Shown: positions 8,080 through 17,380, counted from the first letter of the stretch. The stretch: 64,000 nt of DNA from Streptomyces rugosispiralis (GCF_024505145.1 NZ_JANIAA010000018.1:112257-176256); one strand, 5' to 3'. Notes: generated by a model from the sequence alone, not told the origin. Numbers and translations are program-made.

Positions 8080-9345
8080 GTGTCAGGACGGATCGTGGGC
8101 TCGGTCTGCGCGGCGGCGATCACCGCGGCCGCCGCGCTGGTGCCCGCCGTTCCGGCGGCCAAGGCGTCGGCCGCCCCCGCCCGCCCCGCCGACCGGTCCG
8201 TATCCGAGCTGCTGACGCAGCTCAAGACGCTGTACCGGAAGGCCGAGGAGGCGACGGAGGCGTACAACGGGACCGAGGAGAAGCTGCGCAAGCAGCGCAC
8301 CAGGACCAGGGAGCTCACGGCCCAGCTCGTCCACGCCCGTACGGAACTCGCCGTCAGCCACGACGACGCGGGACGCCTGGCCCGCCGGCAGTACCAGGGC
8401 CACAGCGCGCTCTCCTCCTACAGTTTCCTGCTGACCCTGCTCACCCCGCATCCGGAGAACGCCGCCGACGAGGCGCGCGAGCTGGACCGGGCGGCCGGTC
8501 GCGAGGCCGCCCTGATCCAGCGGCTGACCAAGGGCGAGCGGCGCGCCGACACCGTCGCCACCCGGGCGCGGACCGCGCTGGACAAACAGCTGACCCTGTC
8601 CGCGAAGCGCAAGAAACAGCGGGACAAGGTGAAGAAGCAGCTCCGCTCCATCGAGAAGCTGCTGGCCGCGCTCAGCACCCGCCAGATCGCCCAGGTGGCC
8701 CAGCGCGAACGCCAGGAGACCGCGAAGGCCCAGCGCAAACTGCTCGCCTCCGGGGCGCTCGGCTCCGCGAGCGGCACCGCGAACGGCACCTCCCCCGGCG
8801 CCGCGGGCCCGCCCGCCACCTCGAACGGTGGCACGGGCAGCGGCGCCACCCCGGCCCCCGGCAGCGGCCGGGACACCCCGGCGGCGGGCACCCCCTCCCC
8901 GGTGGCCACCGTCACCGAGCCCGGCCCGCGCCCCCAGCAGTCCCCCGGCCGCCGCCCCGGCATGGCGTCCGCGGAGGCCGGGCGGCGGGCGCTCGCCTAC
9001 GCGCTGAGCCAGATCGGCAAGCCGTACGTCTGGGGTGCCGAGGGGCCGGACTCCTTCGACTGCTCGGGGCTGACCTCCTCCGCCTGGGCGTATGCCGGGC
9101 GGACCATCCCGCGCACCAGCCAGGAGCAGTGGCGCCGGCTGCCACGGGTGCCGCTCAACCAGTTGCGCCCCGGCGACCTGGTGATCTACTACAAGGGTGC
9201 GAGCCATGTGGCGATGTACGCGGGCAACGGCCAGGTGGTCCAGGCGCCGCGCCCCGGCCAGCGGGTGAAGCTCTCCCCGCTCGCCTCCAATCCGCTGCAG
9301 GGCGTGGTGCGCCCGGGTCCGGTCAGGGTGGCCACGAAGCGGTGA
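8080..9345 (+). CDS. Secreted NlpC/P60 (C40) cell-wall endopeptidase
   Basis: 421 residues from GTG 8080, preceded by the strong ribosome site GGAGGTGA. A signal peptide covers about residues 1-31 (cleavage near AKASA). Residues 40-225 are a coiled coil rich in Lys/Arg/Glu, then a Gly/Pro/Ser/Thr linker to about 300. The C-terminal NlpC/P60 domain carries the catalytic Cys328 in DCSGLT and His376 in ASHVAMY. These enzymes cut D-Glu-diaminopimelate links in peptidoglycan stem peptides outside the cell; the coiled coil usually restrains activity. Monocistronic by context. Confidence 0.92.
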   Translation: MSGRIVGSVCAAAITAAAALVPAVPAAKASAAPARPADRSVSELLTQLKTLYRKAEEATEAYNGTEEKLRKQRTRTRELTAQLVHARTELAVSHDDAGRLARRQYQGHSALSSYSFLLTLLTPHPENAADEARELDRAAGREAALIQRLTKGERRADTVATRARTALDKQLTLSAKRKKQRDKVKKQLRSIEKLLAALSTRQIAQVAQRERQETAKAQRKLLASGALGSASGTANGTSPGAAGPPATSNGGTGSGATPAPGSGRDTPAAGTPSPVATVTEPGPRPQQSPGRRPGMASAEAGRRALAYALSQIGKPYVWGAEGPDSFDCSGLTSSAWAYAGRTIPRTSQEQWRRLPRVPLNQLRPGDLVIYYKGASHVAMYAGNGQVVQAPRPGQRVKLSPLASNPLQGVVRPGPVRVATKR

Positions 9346-9366
9346 CGGCCCCGGCGGCGGCCGGTG

Positions 9367-10725
9367 TCAGCGGAAGGACCGGACGGCCTCGGCCTCGTCG
9401 ACTGCCTCGGCCGCTCCGGCGGCACGAGTCTCCGCCTCGGCTTCGGCCGCAGCCGCAGTCGCAGCCGCAGCCGCCTCGGCCTCTTCCCTGACCTCGTCCA
9501 GATAGGCGGCCGCCTTCTCCGGCTCGTAGAAGAAGTTCTCGAAGTCGGAGGGGTCGTCGAAGCCGTTGGCGACGCGGTGGGCGACGGCGGGGAAGACGGA
9601 CCCCGCGCCGAGGAGGTTCACGGTGTGCTCCCGCGGCGGGGCCAGCATCGTGTTGGTCCACTTGGTGACGTGCCGCGCGCTCTCCCAGTAGCGGTCGAAC
9701 GTCGTCCGCATCCACTCCTCGTCGAACGGCCGGTCGCCGCGCTCGAGGATGCTCTCCAGATAGGCCGCCGCGCACTTGGCCGCGGAGTTGGCGCCCTGGC
9801 CGGTGATCGGGTCGTTGGCCACCACGACATCGGCCACGCCCAGCACAAGACCGCCGCCCGGCAGCCGCCCGACCGGGTGGCGTACGGTCGGCGCGTACCG
9901 CCCGGACAGCGTGCCGCCCGCGTCCGTCAGCTCGACCCTGGTGGCTCGCGCGTACTCCCAGGGCGTGAAGTGTTCCATCAGCTCCAGGACGCGCTCCAGG
10001 TGCTCCGAGGGGTCGGTGATGCCCTGGAACGCGTCGGCCGGGCCGCCCGGGACGGTCTCCCAGAAGAGGATGTCGGCGCGGCCGCTGTTGGTGAGCGCGG
10101 GCATCACGAAGAGCTCGCCGACGCCGGGCACGAGATTGCAGCGCACCGCGTCGATGCCGGGGTGCTCGGGGCGCGGGCCGAGGCCGTGCACGTAGGCGAC
10201 CGCGAGGGCGCGCCGCGGGGTGTCGTACGGGGAGCGGGCGGCGTCCCGGCCGAAGAGCGAGACCAGTTCGCCCTTGCCCGCGGCCACCAGCACCAGGTCG
10301 TACTTCCTGGCGAGGACGTCCAGGTCGGAGACGGCGGCGCCGTGGACGACCACCTGGCCGCCGCGCTGCTCGAACGTCTCCATCCAGCCGGCCATCTTGA
10401 TCCGCTGGTCGACGGACTGGGCGTGGCCGTCGAGCCGGCCGAGCCAGTCGACGACCCGTGGATGGCCCCCGGGAGCCGGCGGCCCGGCGACCGAGACCCC
10501 GAGCCCCTCGACCCGCGGCGCCCGCTCCTCCCAGAAGTTGAGCCCCAGATCGCGCTCGTGGCCCAGCGCGGTGCGGAACATGCACTGGGTGGACATCACC
10601 CGCCCGCCGCGGATCTCATCGGCCGTCCGGTTGGACATCAGCGTGAGCTCGTAGCCCCGGGACTGGAGGCCGAGAGCGAGTTGGAGGCCGGACTGACCGG
10701 CACCCACGATGAGTATCTTCCGCAT
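9367..10725 (-). CDS. Styrene-monooxygenase-like FAD-dependent oxygenase
   Basis: 452 residues from ATG 10725, with GAGGGAG ten bases upstream. The FAD-binding GAGQSG is at residues 8-13, and the second flavin motif DPITGQGANS lies in the last third. Overall order and length fit the StyA / indole monooxygenase group of two-component flavoprotein oxygenases, which receive reduced FAD from a separate reductase; no reductase is adjacent. The last 55 residues form an Ala/Glu-rich low-complexity tail unlike the family. It follows the conservon cvnD-type gene by 79 bp on the same strand, so it may be the conservon's fifth, enzyme-coding member, as P450 genes are in several known conservons. Confidence 0.85.
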   Translation of the reverse strand: MRKILIVGAGQSGLQLALGLQSRGYELTLMSNRTADEIRGGRVMSTQCMFRTALGHERDLGLNFWEERAPRVEGLGVSVAGPPAPGGHPRVVDWLGRLDGHAQSVDQRIKMAGWMETFEQRGGQVVVHGAAVSDLDVLARKYDLVLVAAGKGELVSLFGRDAARSPYDTPRRALAVAYVHGLGPRPEHPGIDAVRCNLVPGVGELFVMPALTNSGRADILFWETVPGGPADAFQGITDPSEHLERVLELMEHFTPWEYARATRVELTDAGGTLSGRYAPTVRHPVGRLPGGGLVLGVADVVVANDPITGQGANSAAKCAAAYLESILERGDRPFDEEWMRTTFDRYWESARHVTKWTNTMLAPPREHTVNLLGAGSVFPAVAHRVANGFDDPSDFENFFYEPEKAAAYLDEVREEAEAAAAATAAAAEAEAETRAAGAAEAVDEAEAVRSFR

Positions 10726-10804
10726 GGCTGTCGACTCCCTCAGCTCGGGCCGGAACGAGGAACGGAGCATTCCTTCCCACGGGCGGAGCAGGGGTTACGT
10801 TACG

Positions 10805-11470
10805 TCACTCGGGTGACACGTCAACGGCGTGCCTCACCAGCGCCAGCAGCGCGTCCACGACCGCGATCCGGCGCCGGGCGTCCATCATCACCACGGGGAC
10901 GGAGGACGCCACGGAGAGCGCGTCCCGTACGTCCTCGGCCTGGTAGAGCGGAGTCCCCTCGAAGTGGTTGACCGCCACCACATACGGCAGTCCGAGGCTC
11001 TCGAAGTAGTCGAGCGCCGGGAAGCTCTCGTCCAGGCGCCGGGTGTCGACCATCACCACCGCGCCGATGGCCCCGCGCATCAGGTCGTCCCACATGAACC
11101 AGAAGCGCTGCTGACCGGGGGTGCCGAAGAGATACAGGACCAGATCGTTCTCCAGCGTGATCCGGCCGAAGTCCATCGCGACGGTGGTGGTCAGCTTCTC
11201 GGGCGTCGCCTCGAGGTCGTCCACGCTCTCGCTGGCCTGCGTCATCAGCGCTTCGGTCTGCAGCGGAGTGATCTCCGAGACCGCGCCGACGAACGTCGTC
11301 TTGCCGACGCCGAAGCCTCCCGCTATCACGATCTTGGTGGCGATCGGCGCGCGGGAGCGGTCCGTCTGCCACCTCTGGAGCACCTCCTCGGCCCCGGGTA
11401 TCCCGGCCCCGGGTATCTCCGACGTCGCCGGCGGGGTCGCCGTGATCGTCTCAGAGCCTGCGAAGTCCAC
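10805..11470 (-). CDS. cvnD: Conservon small GTPase (CvnD type)
   Basis: 221 residues from GTG 11470, with AAGGG seven bases upstream and a 20-bp overlap with the preceding gene. The P-loop GGFGVGKTT is at residues 51-59. The switch II box reads GTPGQQRF and the base-recognition loop NHFEG instead of NKxD, both usual in the MglA-like GTPases of conservons. The protein is the effector of a membrane kinase-like sensor (CvnA), a roadblock protein (CvnB) and a DUF742 protein (CvnC), all encoded just upstream in the same operon. It probably sits at the membrane in a complex resembling a eukaryotic G-protein system. Confidence 0.93.
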   Translation of the reverse strand: MDFAGSETITATPPATSEIPGAGIPGAEEVLQRWQTDRSRAPIATKIVIAGGFGVGKTTFVGAVSEITPLQTEALMTQASESVDDLEATPEKLTTTVAMDFGRITLENDLVLYLFGTPGQQRFWFMWDDLMRGAIGAVVMVDTRRLDESFPALDYFESLGLPYVVAVNHFEGTPLYQAEDVRDALSVASSVPVVMMDARRRIAVVDALLALVRHAVDVSPE

Positions 11471-11843
11471 TGAGCACCCTTTCGAGCAACGCGCGATCCG
11501 GCTGGCCGGGGCCCCGCCCGGTGCCGTAGACGCGGATCTTTCCCTGGTCGGCCAGGTCGCTGAGCAGGACGCGCACCACACCGAGTGGAATCTTGAGCAT
11601 CGCGGAGACCTCCGCGACGGAGCGCATCCTGCCGCACAGTTCGATGATCGCCCGGATCTCCGGCAGCATCCGGGAGTTCAACCCGCTGGGGGCCAGGTCG
11701 AGCCGTCCGTCCGGAGACTCCAGCGCCGCAACGAAGGTCTCCACCAGCAGCACATGGCCGGAGCGGGTGCGGCCACCGGTGAGTGAGTACGGACGTACGC
11801 GAGCGGGTTTACGGGCGGGTCGGCCGGACCCGGCGGCCGTCAC
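11451..11843 (-). CDS. cvnC: Conservon DUF742 protein (CvnC type)
   Basis: 130 residues from GTG 11843; the start overlaps the roadblock gene's stop as GTGA. The DUF742 domain is seen in the order VRPYSLTGGRTRSG, then IIELCGRMRSVAEVSAMLKIPLGVVRVLLSDLADQG, a winged-helix-like fold. CvnC proteins are cytoplasmic partners in conservon signalling, thought to bind the GTPase or sensor. Length is normal for the family. Confidence 0.93.
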   Translation of the reverse strand: MTAAGSGRPARKPARVRPYSLTGGRTRSGHVLLVETFVAALESPDGRLDLAPSGLNSRMLPEIRAIIELCGRMRSVAEVSAMLKIPLGVVRVLLSDLADQGKIRVYGTGRGPGQPDRALLERVLSGLRRL

Positions 11844-12331
11844 TGCGCGTGCTCCAGCGACCTGCGTAGTTCATTGCGGAGTTCGGGGGTGAGCACATGT
11901 CCGGCCCGGCCCACGAACAGCGCCATGTGATAGGCGACGACGGTCATGTCGCAGTCGGGGGTGGCGTGCACCCCCAGCAGCGAACCGTCGCTGATCGACA
12001 TGACGAACAGACTGCCCTCGTCCATCGCCACCATCGTCTGCTTGACACCGCCGGCGTCCATCAGCTTCGCCGCGCCGAGCGTGAGGCTGCCGAGCCCCGA
12101 GACGATCGTCGCGAGATCCGCGCTGGAGCCCTTGGGGCCGTCCTGCGCCGACGGATCGGCCGCCGCGGCCGCGGCGTGGTGCCGTGTGTCGGAGGAGAGC
12201 AGCATCAGCCCGTCGGTCGAGACGACCACGACCGAGCGGACGCCCGGCACCTCCTCGACCAGGTTCGCCAGCAACCAGTGCAGATTACGGGCCTCGCGAC
12301 TCAACCCGTAGGTACTACTGGGCGCATTCAC
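11840..12331 (-). CDS. cvnB: Conservon roadblock/LC7 protein (CvnB type)
   Basis: 163 residues from GTG 12331, overlapping the sensor gene's stop as GTGA. The roadblock/LC7 fold is recognised by LHWLLANLVEEVPGVRSVVVVS near the N-terminus, SGLGSLTLGAAKLM in the middle and the final VAYHMALFVGRAGHVLTP. An Ala/Asp-rich insertion of about 20 residues follows the second strand. Roadblock proteins in bacteria act as GTPase-activating or scaffold partners of MglA-like GTPases, here the CvnD-type product. Confidence 0.93.
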   Translation of the reverse strand: MNAPSSTYGLSREARNLHWLLANLVEEVPGVRSVVVVSTDGLMLLSSDTRHHAAAAAADPSAQDGPKGSSADLATIVSGLGSLTLGAAKLMDAGGVKQTMVAMDEGSLFVMSISDGSLLGVHATPDCDMTVVAYHMALFVGRAGHVLTPELRNELRRSLEHAQ

Positions 12332-15300
12332 CCGCGTGCCTCCTCAACCGTGCCACCCTCGTTCTGCGCCCCCGTTTGCCCTGCTGGTCCTCCGTGCCCC
12401 CGCGCGGGCTCGCCGCGGGCGGCGGCCTCGGCGGCGGCGTCGCGGTGTCCCTCGCGGGCGCCGCGCTGGAAACCACCGAGCCGGCGGCGCAGTTCCTCCG
12501 CGTTCACCGAGCCGGTCCGCTCCCGTGGATCGGGCTCCCGGAGGGCCACGTTCCGCGGTCGGCGCTTGGGAAGCCCCTTGTCGGTGCGCGCCGCCTCGTC
12601 GTCCGGGCGGGCGTGCTGGTCGGGGCCGATGGCGTACGGATCGGCGGACGGCTCACCGCCGCCTGCCCGCTCACCACCCTCCGCCGTCCCGCCGCCGGAC
12701 GACGGCGGGGCGCTGCTTTCCGGGCCGTCGTACGACGCCGGGGCGCTGTGTGCCGGACCGCCGTTGGCCGGGCCCCAGGCGGCCGCGCCGACCGGGCGTA
12801 TGCCGTGGCCGCCGAGGTACCACTCGCGGTCCGCCTGGCCGTCGGGGTCCACGTGGGCGTCGCGGCCGTCGGCGTCCGCACGGTTCGCGGCGTCCGCACG
12901 TACGTCCCGACCCCCACGGTCCTCGCGGTCCTGGCGGCTTCCGGGGTCGGCGGGATCCGTACGGTCCGAGCGGCCACCGCGGTCCTCGGAGTCCCCTTGG
13001 CTCTCGCGCAGGCGGCGGAGCGTCAGCTCCATCGTCTGCTCGACGGCCGGGACCTCCGGCTCCTCGGGCCGGGCCGCCGGGGCCTGGTCGTCCGCGCCGG
13101 ACCGGGCGCCGTCCTGCCCTTCGGTCTGGGCCAGCTTGGGGACGCGCTTGGGCAGGGCGGGCAGCGCACCGGTGCTCTCCGCGGCCGGATGGCCACGCGG
13201 CGGCGTGGGCTCCATGGGGTAGTCGCGGCCCGTGTCCCCCGTCAGCCCCCACCGCTCACCGGGGGCGGCCCAGGGGGCGCTCGGCTCCGGCTCCACGGCG
13301 GCGTCGGCGGGCTCGGCCACCGGCTCGACGGCCTGGGGCACCGGGTCCGGCTCCACGGGCGGCGCGACCGGCTCGGCCGGCGGCTCCGCGTCGGCCCCCG
13401 CCACACCCTCCTGGTCGACCACGGCCGAACGGGCCTGCCCCGGCAGCGCGTTGGAGTTCGCCTCCGCCTCCGAGCCCGGGAAGCCCAGGAACGACGACGG
13501 TCCGGTGGCGCCGAATGTCGCGCCCACCGGCGGGGCGGGCGGCAGCCCGGCGCCGGGCGGACCGGAGGGGAGGATCTTCGTCGGGAGGACGACCACGGCC
13601 GCCACCCCGCCCGGCTGCTGCTCGCGCAGCTGCACCCGGATGCCGTGGCGCGCGGCGAGCCGGGTCACCACATACAGCCCGAGGCCCAGCGGGTCCTCCG
13701 GCTGGGGGCCCTGGCAGTACTCCGGCACCGGGTCCGCGAGCCGGTTGTTCAGCTCCACGAAGCGCTCGGGCGTCATGCCGATGCCCTCGTCCTGGACGGA
13801 GAGCATCACCTCGCCGGTCTCCAGCAGCCAGCCGGAGATCTGGACCGCGGCGTCCGGCGGAGAAAACGATGTCGCGTTCTCCAGCAGCTCGGCGATCAGG
13901 TGGCTGACGCTGTCCGCGGCGAACCCCGCGACCTGGGCATGCGGCGGCAGCGCCTGGATCTGCACCCGGTCGTACCGCTCGACCTCGCTGATCGAGGCGC
14001 GCAGCACATCCAGCAGCGGCACCGGCCCCGGATGGGTGGCCTTCTGCTCGGAGCCCGCGATGACCAGGAGGTTCTCGCCGTAGCGGCGCATCCCGGTGGC
14101 CAGGTGGTCGAGCTGGAAGAGCGTCTCGAGGCGGTCGGGGTCCTGCTCCCGCTCCTCCAGGGACTCGATGATGGCGAGCTGGCGCTCGATCAGGCCCAGC
14201 GAGCGCAGCGCGAGGCTGACGAAGCTGCCGTGGACCCGGGCCCGCAGCCCCTCGAGACGGGTGGCGACCGCGTCCCGCTCGGCGCGCAGCCCGTCCCGCT
14301 CATCGGCCAGCCGCTGCCGCTCGCCGACGAGCCGGGTGCGCTCGCGCTCGAGCTCGGCGACCCGCTCGTAGGTCTGCGCGGCCTTGGCGTGGAGTTCGTT
14401 GATCGCCCGTACGGCGTCCGCGAACTCGTCGTCGCGGCCCTTGAAGGCCACCGGCTCCTCGGCCGCCGGATCGGCCGCGACCCGCCGGGCGCCGAGCCGC
14501 AGCGCGGCCAGCGGCCGGGTCATCGAGCGGGCGCTGTGCACTCCGGCGGCGAGGGCGACCAGCAGGGCGGCGCCGACGATGCCGATGCGCAGCTCCAGGT
14601 CGGTGACCTCGTCGTCCCGCACCCGCGCGAGCTGGGCCGCCTCGGCGGAGGCAAGCGAGGACTGCGCGCCGCGCATCTGGTCGATCCGGGCGTTCAGGGC
14701 GGCCTCGACGCGGCCCTTCTGGAGGAAGAAGTCATTGCCCGCGAGGCGGCCCTGGTCGGTGAGCCGGACGAGGTAGCGCTCGGCGGAGTCGACCTCGCTG
14801 CCGTTGACGGTGCGCTGGTAGGCGTCGCGCATGGCGGCCGGGGCGAGCTGCCCGAAGTCGTCGAGCGCGGACTGCTCGCGGAGGTTGGTCCGCTGGGCGG
14901 CGGATACCAGCGTGGGCTGGCCGCCCCCCGCGTCGAGCGCGGCCAGCAGCAGTGCGCGGGTGGCGGACGCCTCCTCGACCGCGCGGCCGAGCGGGGCCAG
15001 CGCGGCGGTGCCGCCGGACTCGGCGTCGGCCGGGAGCCCGCGGGCGAGGGTGTCGGTGATCCCGTTCAGCGCCTGGACGGTGCGGGTGTAGGCGGTGAAG
15101 ACGTCGGTGGCCGAGCCCTTGCCGGTCAGCGCCTCCTGCCGCAGTTCGGGGAGGGCGTCGAGGCGCCGCCGGATCGAGGCCGGGACCTCCCCGCGCACTT
15201 CGCGGACCCGGCGGTCGACCCGGGCGCGCATCTCCTCGGAGACCCCGCGGCCGGAGGCCGAGGTACGGCCGTCGGCGACATAGCGGGTCATGGCGTCGCG

Positions 15301-15561
15301 CTCGTCGGCGAGGGCGTGGGCGAGGGTCACCGTGGAGCGGTTGGTCTCCGCGAGGTCGACGAGGTGCTGGGCGTCGGTGGTGTCGTCGAGGGCGAGCAGG
15401 ACGGCGGGGGTTCCGGCCCCGAGGACGGCGACGGAGACGAGGGCGACGGACGTGGTGAGCCGACGACGGACGCGTACGGTGCGCCGTCTCGGCGCCGCCT
15501 CATCCTGGCGTGGCTCGCCGACCGCATCGCGCGTGGTGCCCCGAAGCCGCTTCTTCCGCAC
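12328..15561 (-). CDS. cvnA: Conservon sensor histidine-kinase-like protein (CvnA type)
   Basis: 1077 residues from GTG 15561 with only a weak ribosome site. Transmembrane segments lie at about residues 35-58 and 325-347, enclosing an extracellular nitrate/nitrite-sensing-like helical domain; a HAMP-like linker and coiled coil follow. The ATPase domain shows the N-box ELLENATSFSPP, DEGIGM and GLGLYVV. About 430 C-terminal residues are low-complexity, rich in Pro, Ala, Glu, Asp and Arg, with no known fold. CvnA proteins sense an unknown signal and signal to CvnB/C/D; whether they phosphorylate anything is unclear. First gene of the four- or five-gene operon. Confidence 0.93.
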   Translation of the reverse strand: MRKKRLRGTTRDAVGEPRQDEAAPRRRTVRVRRRLTTSVALVSVAVLGAGTPAVLLALDDTTDAQHLVDLAETNRSTVTLAHALADERDAMTRYVADGRTSASGRGVSEEMRARVDRRVREVRGEVPASIRRRLDALPELRQEALTGKGSATDVFTAYTRTVQALNGITDTLARGLPADAESGGTAALAPLGRAVEEASATRALLLAALDAGGGQPTLVSAAQRTNLREQSALDDFGQLAPAAMRDAYQRTVNGSEVDSAERYLVRLTDQGRLAGNDFFLQKGRVEAALNARIDQMRGAQSSLASAEAAQLARVRDDEVTDLELRIGIVGAALLVALAAGVHSARSMTRPLAALRLGARRVAADPAAEEPVAFKGRDDEFADAVRAINELHAKAAQTYERVAELERERTRLVGERQRLADERDGLRAERDAVATRLEGLRARVHGSFVSLALRSLGLIERQLAIIESLEEREQDPDRLETLFQLDHLATGMRRYGENLLVIAGSEQKATHPGPVPLLDVLRASISEVERYDRVQIQALPPHAQVAGFAADSVSHLIAELLENATSFSPPDAAVQISGWLLETGEVMLSVQDEGIGMTPERFVELNNRLADPVPEYCQGPQPEDPLGLGLYVVTRLAARHGIRVQLREQQPGGVAAVVVLPTKILPSGPPGAGLPPAPPVGATFGATGPSSFLGFPGSEAEANSNALPGQARSAVVDQEGVAGADAEPPAEPVAPPVEPDPVPQAVEPVAEPADAAVEPEPSAPWAAPGERWGLTGDTGRDYPMEPTPPRGHPAAESTGALPALPKRVPKLAQTEGQDGARSGADDQAPAARPEEPEVPAVEQTMELTLRRLRESQGDSEDRGGRSDRTDPADPGSRQDREDRGGRDVRADAANRADADGRDAHVDPDGQADREWYLGGHGIRPVGAAAWGPANGGPAHSAPASYDGPESSAPPSSGGGTAEGGERAGGGEPSADPYAIGPDQHARPDDEAARTDKGLPKRRPRNVALREPDPRERTGSVNAEELRRRLGGFQRGAREGHRDAAAEAAARGEPARGHGGPAGQTGAQNEGGTVEEARG

Positions 15562-15951
15562 CGGTGCTCACAATCCATTCTCGCCCGACCGCTGACGTGG
15601 ACCAGAGGTGACGACGGATCAACAATGGTGTTTCCCCACCTCTGGTAGGGATTCCGACCCTTTCAGGACGGGTCTGGGGCAGGTACGCATCACCCGCCCG
15701 GCCACCCGAACGAGTGAACCGTATTGCGTAGTTGACCACCAACTTTGACTCGCGGCCATACCTTCCCGCCACCTTGCGCGGATTGGTAAAGACCTCGGCG
15801 CCCTGACAAGATACGCACCCGCAGCTTCCCAGAAGTGTCAATCCCGCCCCAATCAGGCAGCGGAGCAACCGGCGACGGATTTGGTACGGACCAACATCCG
15901 GTCCGGGCCTCGGCGACGCGGTGATCGACAGAGTTCCGGCAGACTGGGGGA
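15562..15951. other. Divergent intergenic region between cvnA-type and phosphatase genes
   Basis: 390 bp without a gene. It is less GC-rich than its neighbours and must contain both promoters. On the minus strand a TTGACA hexamer (15841 to 15836) could be a -35 box for the conservon operon, but no -10 at proper spacing is clear. On the plus strand CAGACT lies six bases before the phosphatase ATG and could be the -10 of a leaderless transcript. No palindrome stands out. Confidence 0.4.
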
Positions 15952-16722
15952 ATGCGCATCGAACTCGCGACCGCCCCCGGCGATCGGCAATATCCCAACG
16001 AGGACTACGCCTCGGTAGCCCTCCCGGCCTCGGGGAGCGGCGGTGCGCTGGTGGTGCTCGACGGAGTGACCCCGCCCGAGGAAGGGGACGGATGCGTCCA
16101 CAGCGTGGACTGGTTCACCGCGCGGCTCGGCGGATCGCTGCTCGAACTGTCCGGTTCGCGACGGGATATGCCACTGACACAGTGCCTCTCCGAGGCGATC
16201 ACCCGAACCGCCACCGCCCATAGTTCAACATGTGACCTTTCTCACCCTCTTACGCCCCAGGCGACGGTCGTCACGGCGCGCTGGAACGCGGAGCGAATCG
16301 AGTATCTGGTGCTGTCCGACTCGGTGTTGCTCATCGAGCGGACCCATGACGGAGTGACCCCGGTCCTGGACGACCGCATCGACCGGCTGCGGGCCGAGGG
16401 CCGGCGGCTCGCCCCGCTGCGCAACGCGGCGGACGGCTTCTTCACCGCCGCCGCCGACCCCGATGTCTCCGGTAAGGCGGTCACCGGGGAGCTCCCGCGC
16501 GGCGAGGTGCGGGCGCTGGCGGCGCTCACCGACGGGGCGTCGCGCTGGGTGGAGAGGTTCGGTGAGGGCGACTGGACCGAGTGCTTCGCGCTGCTGCGCA
16601 AGGAGGGCCCGCAGGCGCTGATCGACCGGGTGCGGGCGGCCGAGCACGCCGATCCGGACCGTACGGCCTTTCCCCGGGGCAAGACCCATGACGACGCCGC
16701 CGTGGTCTTCGTGGAGCCGTGA
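15952..16722 (+). CDS. PP2C-like serine/threonine phosphatase domain protein
   Basis: 256 residues from ATG 15952. Metal-binding residues of the PPM/PP2C family are visible: NED at 16-18, VVLDGV with Asp37-Gly38, LTDGAS near 193 and a final DDAAVV near 248. The family removes phosphate from Ser/Thr residues using two Mn or Mg ions in the cytosol. The protein is a single domain without membrane segments and is shorter than classic PstP. It is divergent from the conservon operon and convergent with a MarR gene. Substrates unknown. Confidence 0.8.
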   Translation: MRIELATAPGDRQYPNEDYASVALPASGSGGALVVLDGVTPPEEGDGCVHSVDWFTARLGGSLLELSGSRRDMPLTQCLSEAITRTATAHSSTCDLSHPLTPQATVVTARWNAERIEYLVLSDSVLLIERTHDGVTPVLDDRIDRLRAEGRRLAPLRNAADGFFTAAADPDVSGKAVTGELPRGEVRALAALTDGASRWVERFGEGDWTECFALLRKEGPQALIDRVRAAEHADPDRTAFPRGKTHDDAAVVFVEP

Positions 16723-16815
16723 CCGCAAGGGCCGCCTCATCAGTGGGGTAGCGCGGTTGCCACGTTCGCGTCGCCGGATGCGCGCGGGTCGCCGATCCTG
16801 ACGTGTATGAGCGCC

Positions 16816-17346
16816 CTACTCCTGCGCCGCACGCGCCGCCTGACCGCGGTCGTCGGCCTCCTGCTCCGCGTTCAACCGGTGCAGCAGCCTGGCGAGTTCG
16901 GCGACCTCGCTGCGCTCCCACGCGGCGAGGCGGCGCGCATACCGCGCCCGCCGTGCGCCGCGCACGGCGCGGAAGCGGCTGCGGCCCTCCTCGGTCAACT
17001 CCACCAGGAAGGCCCGGCCATCGGCCGGATCGGGCGTCCGCGTCACCAGCCCGAGCCCCTCGAGGGCCCGGAGCTGACGGCTCATCGTGGCCTTACCGAC
17101 GCCCACGAAGCCCGCGAGCTCGGTGGCGCGCTGCGCACCGGCGTCCTCCAGACGCATCAGCAGTCCATAGGCGGCGGATTCGAGCTCCGGGTGGACCTCC
17201 CGGGCCAATTCCCCCGAAGCGGCTCGGGCCCTGCGGAGGAAAACCGCCAATTCGCGCTCCAGAGCCAGGAATGCATGGTCCACGCCAATGCCGCCCACGG
17301 CGCCACCCTCACCCCGCTCGGGGGGCAACGCCCCGTTGTTGTGCAC
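16816..17346 (-). CDS. MarR-family transcriptional regulator
   Basis: 176 residues from GTG 17346, with GGAG and AGGG within 15 bases upstream. The winged helix is clear: AAYGLLMRLEDAGAQRATELAGFVGVGKATMSRQLRALEGLGLV, then RTPDPADGRAFLVELTEEG as the wing. Members bind short palindromes as dimers and respond to phenolics or oxidants. There is no conserved Cys in the right place for an OhrR-type sensor. A perfect palindrome 20 bp upstream of its start (17366-17380) is the probable self-operator. The target beyond itself may be the divergent muramidase gene. Confidence 0.88.
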   Translation of the reverse strand: MHNNGALPPERGEGGAVGGIGVDHAFLALERELAVFLRRARAASGELAREVHPELESAAYGLLMRLEDAGAQRATELAGFVGVGKATMSRQLRALEGLGLVTRTPDPADGRAFLVELTEEGRSRFRAVRGARRARYARRLAAWERSEVAELARLLHRLNAEQEADDRGQAARAAQE

Positions 17347-17365
17347 GTCAGAGCCCTCTCCGGGT

Positions 17366-17380
17366 TTTCACTTCGTGAAA
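17366..17380. promoter_or_regulatory. Palindrome TTTCAC-TTC-GTGAAA, probable MarR operator
   Basis: A perfect 6-3-6 inverted repeat 20 bp from the MarR start, in an AT-richer stretch. Its size and position are typical for MarR dimer binding. Two further tandem copies of TCTACGCCCGTAGCG (about 17472-17502), each an imperfect palindrome, lie nearer the divergent muramidase gene. Confidence 0.65.

Noticed and set aside
12184..15648. 1154-codon open frame antisense to the conservon sensor gene
   Set aside because: Shadow frame: the sensor on the other strand has recognisable ATPase motifs and operon overlaps.
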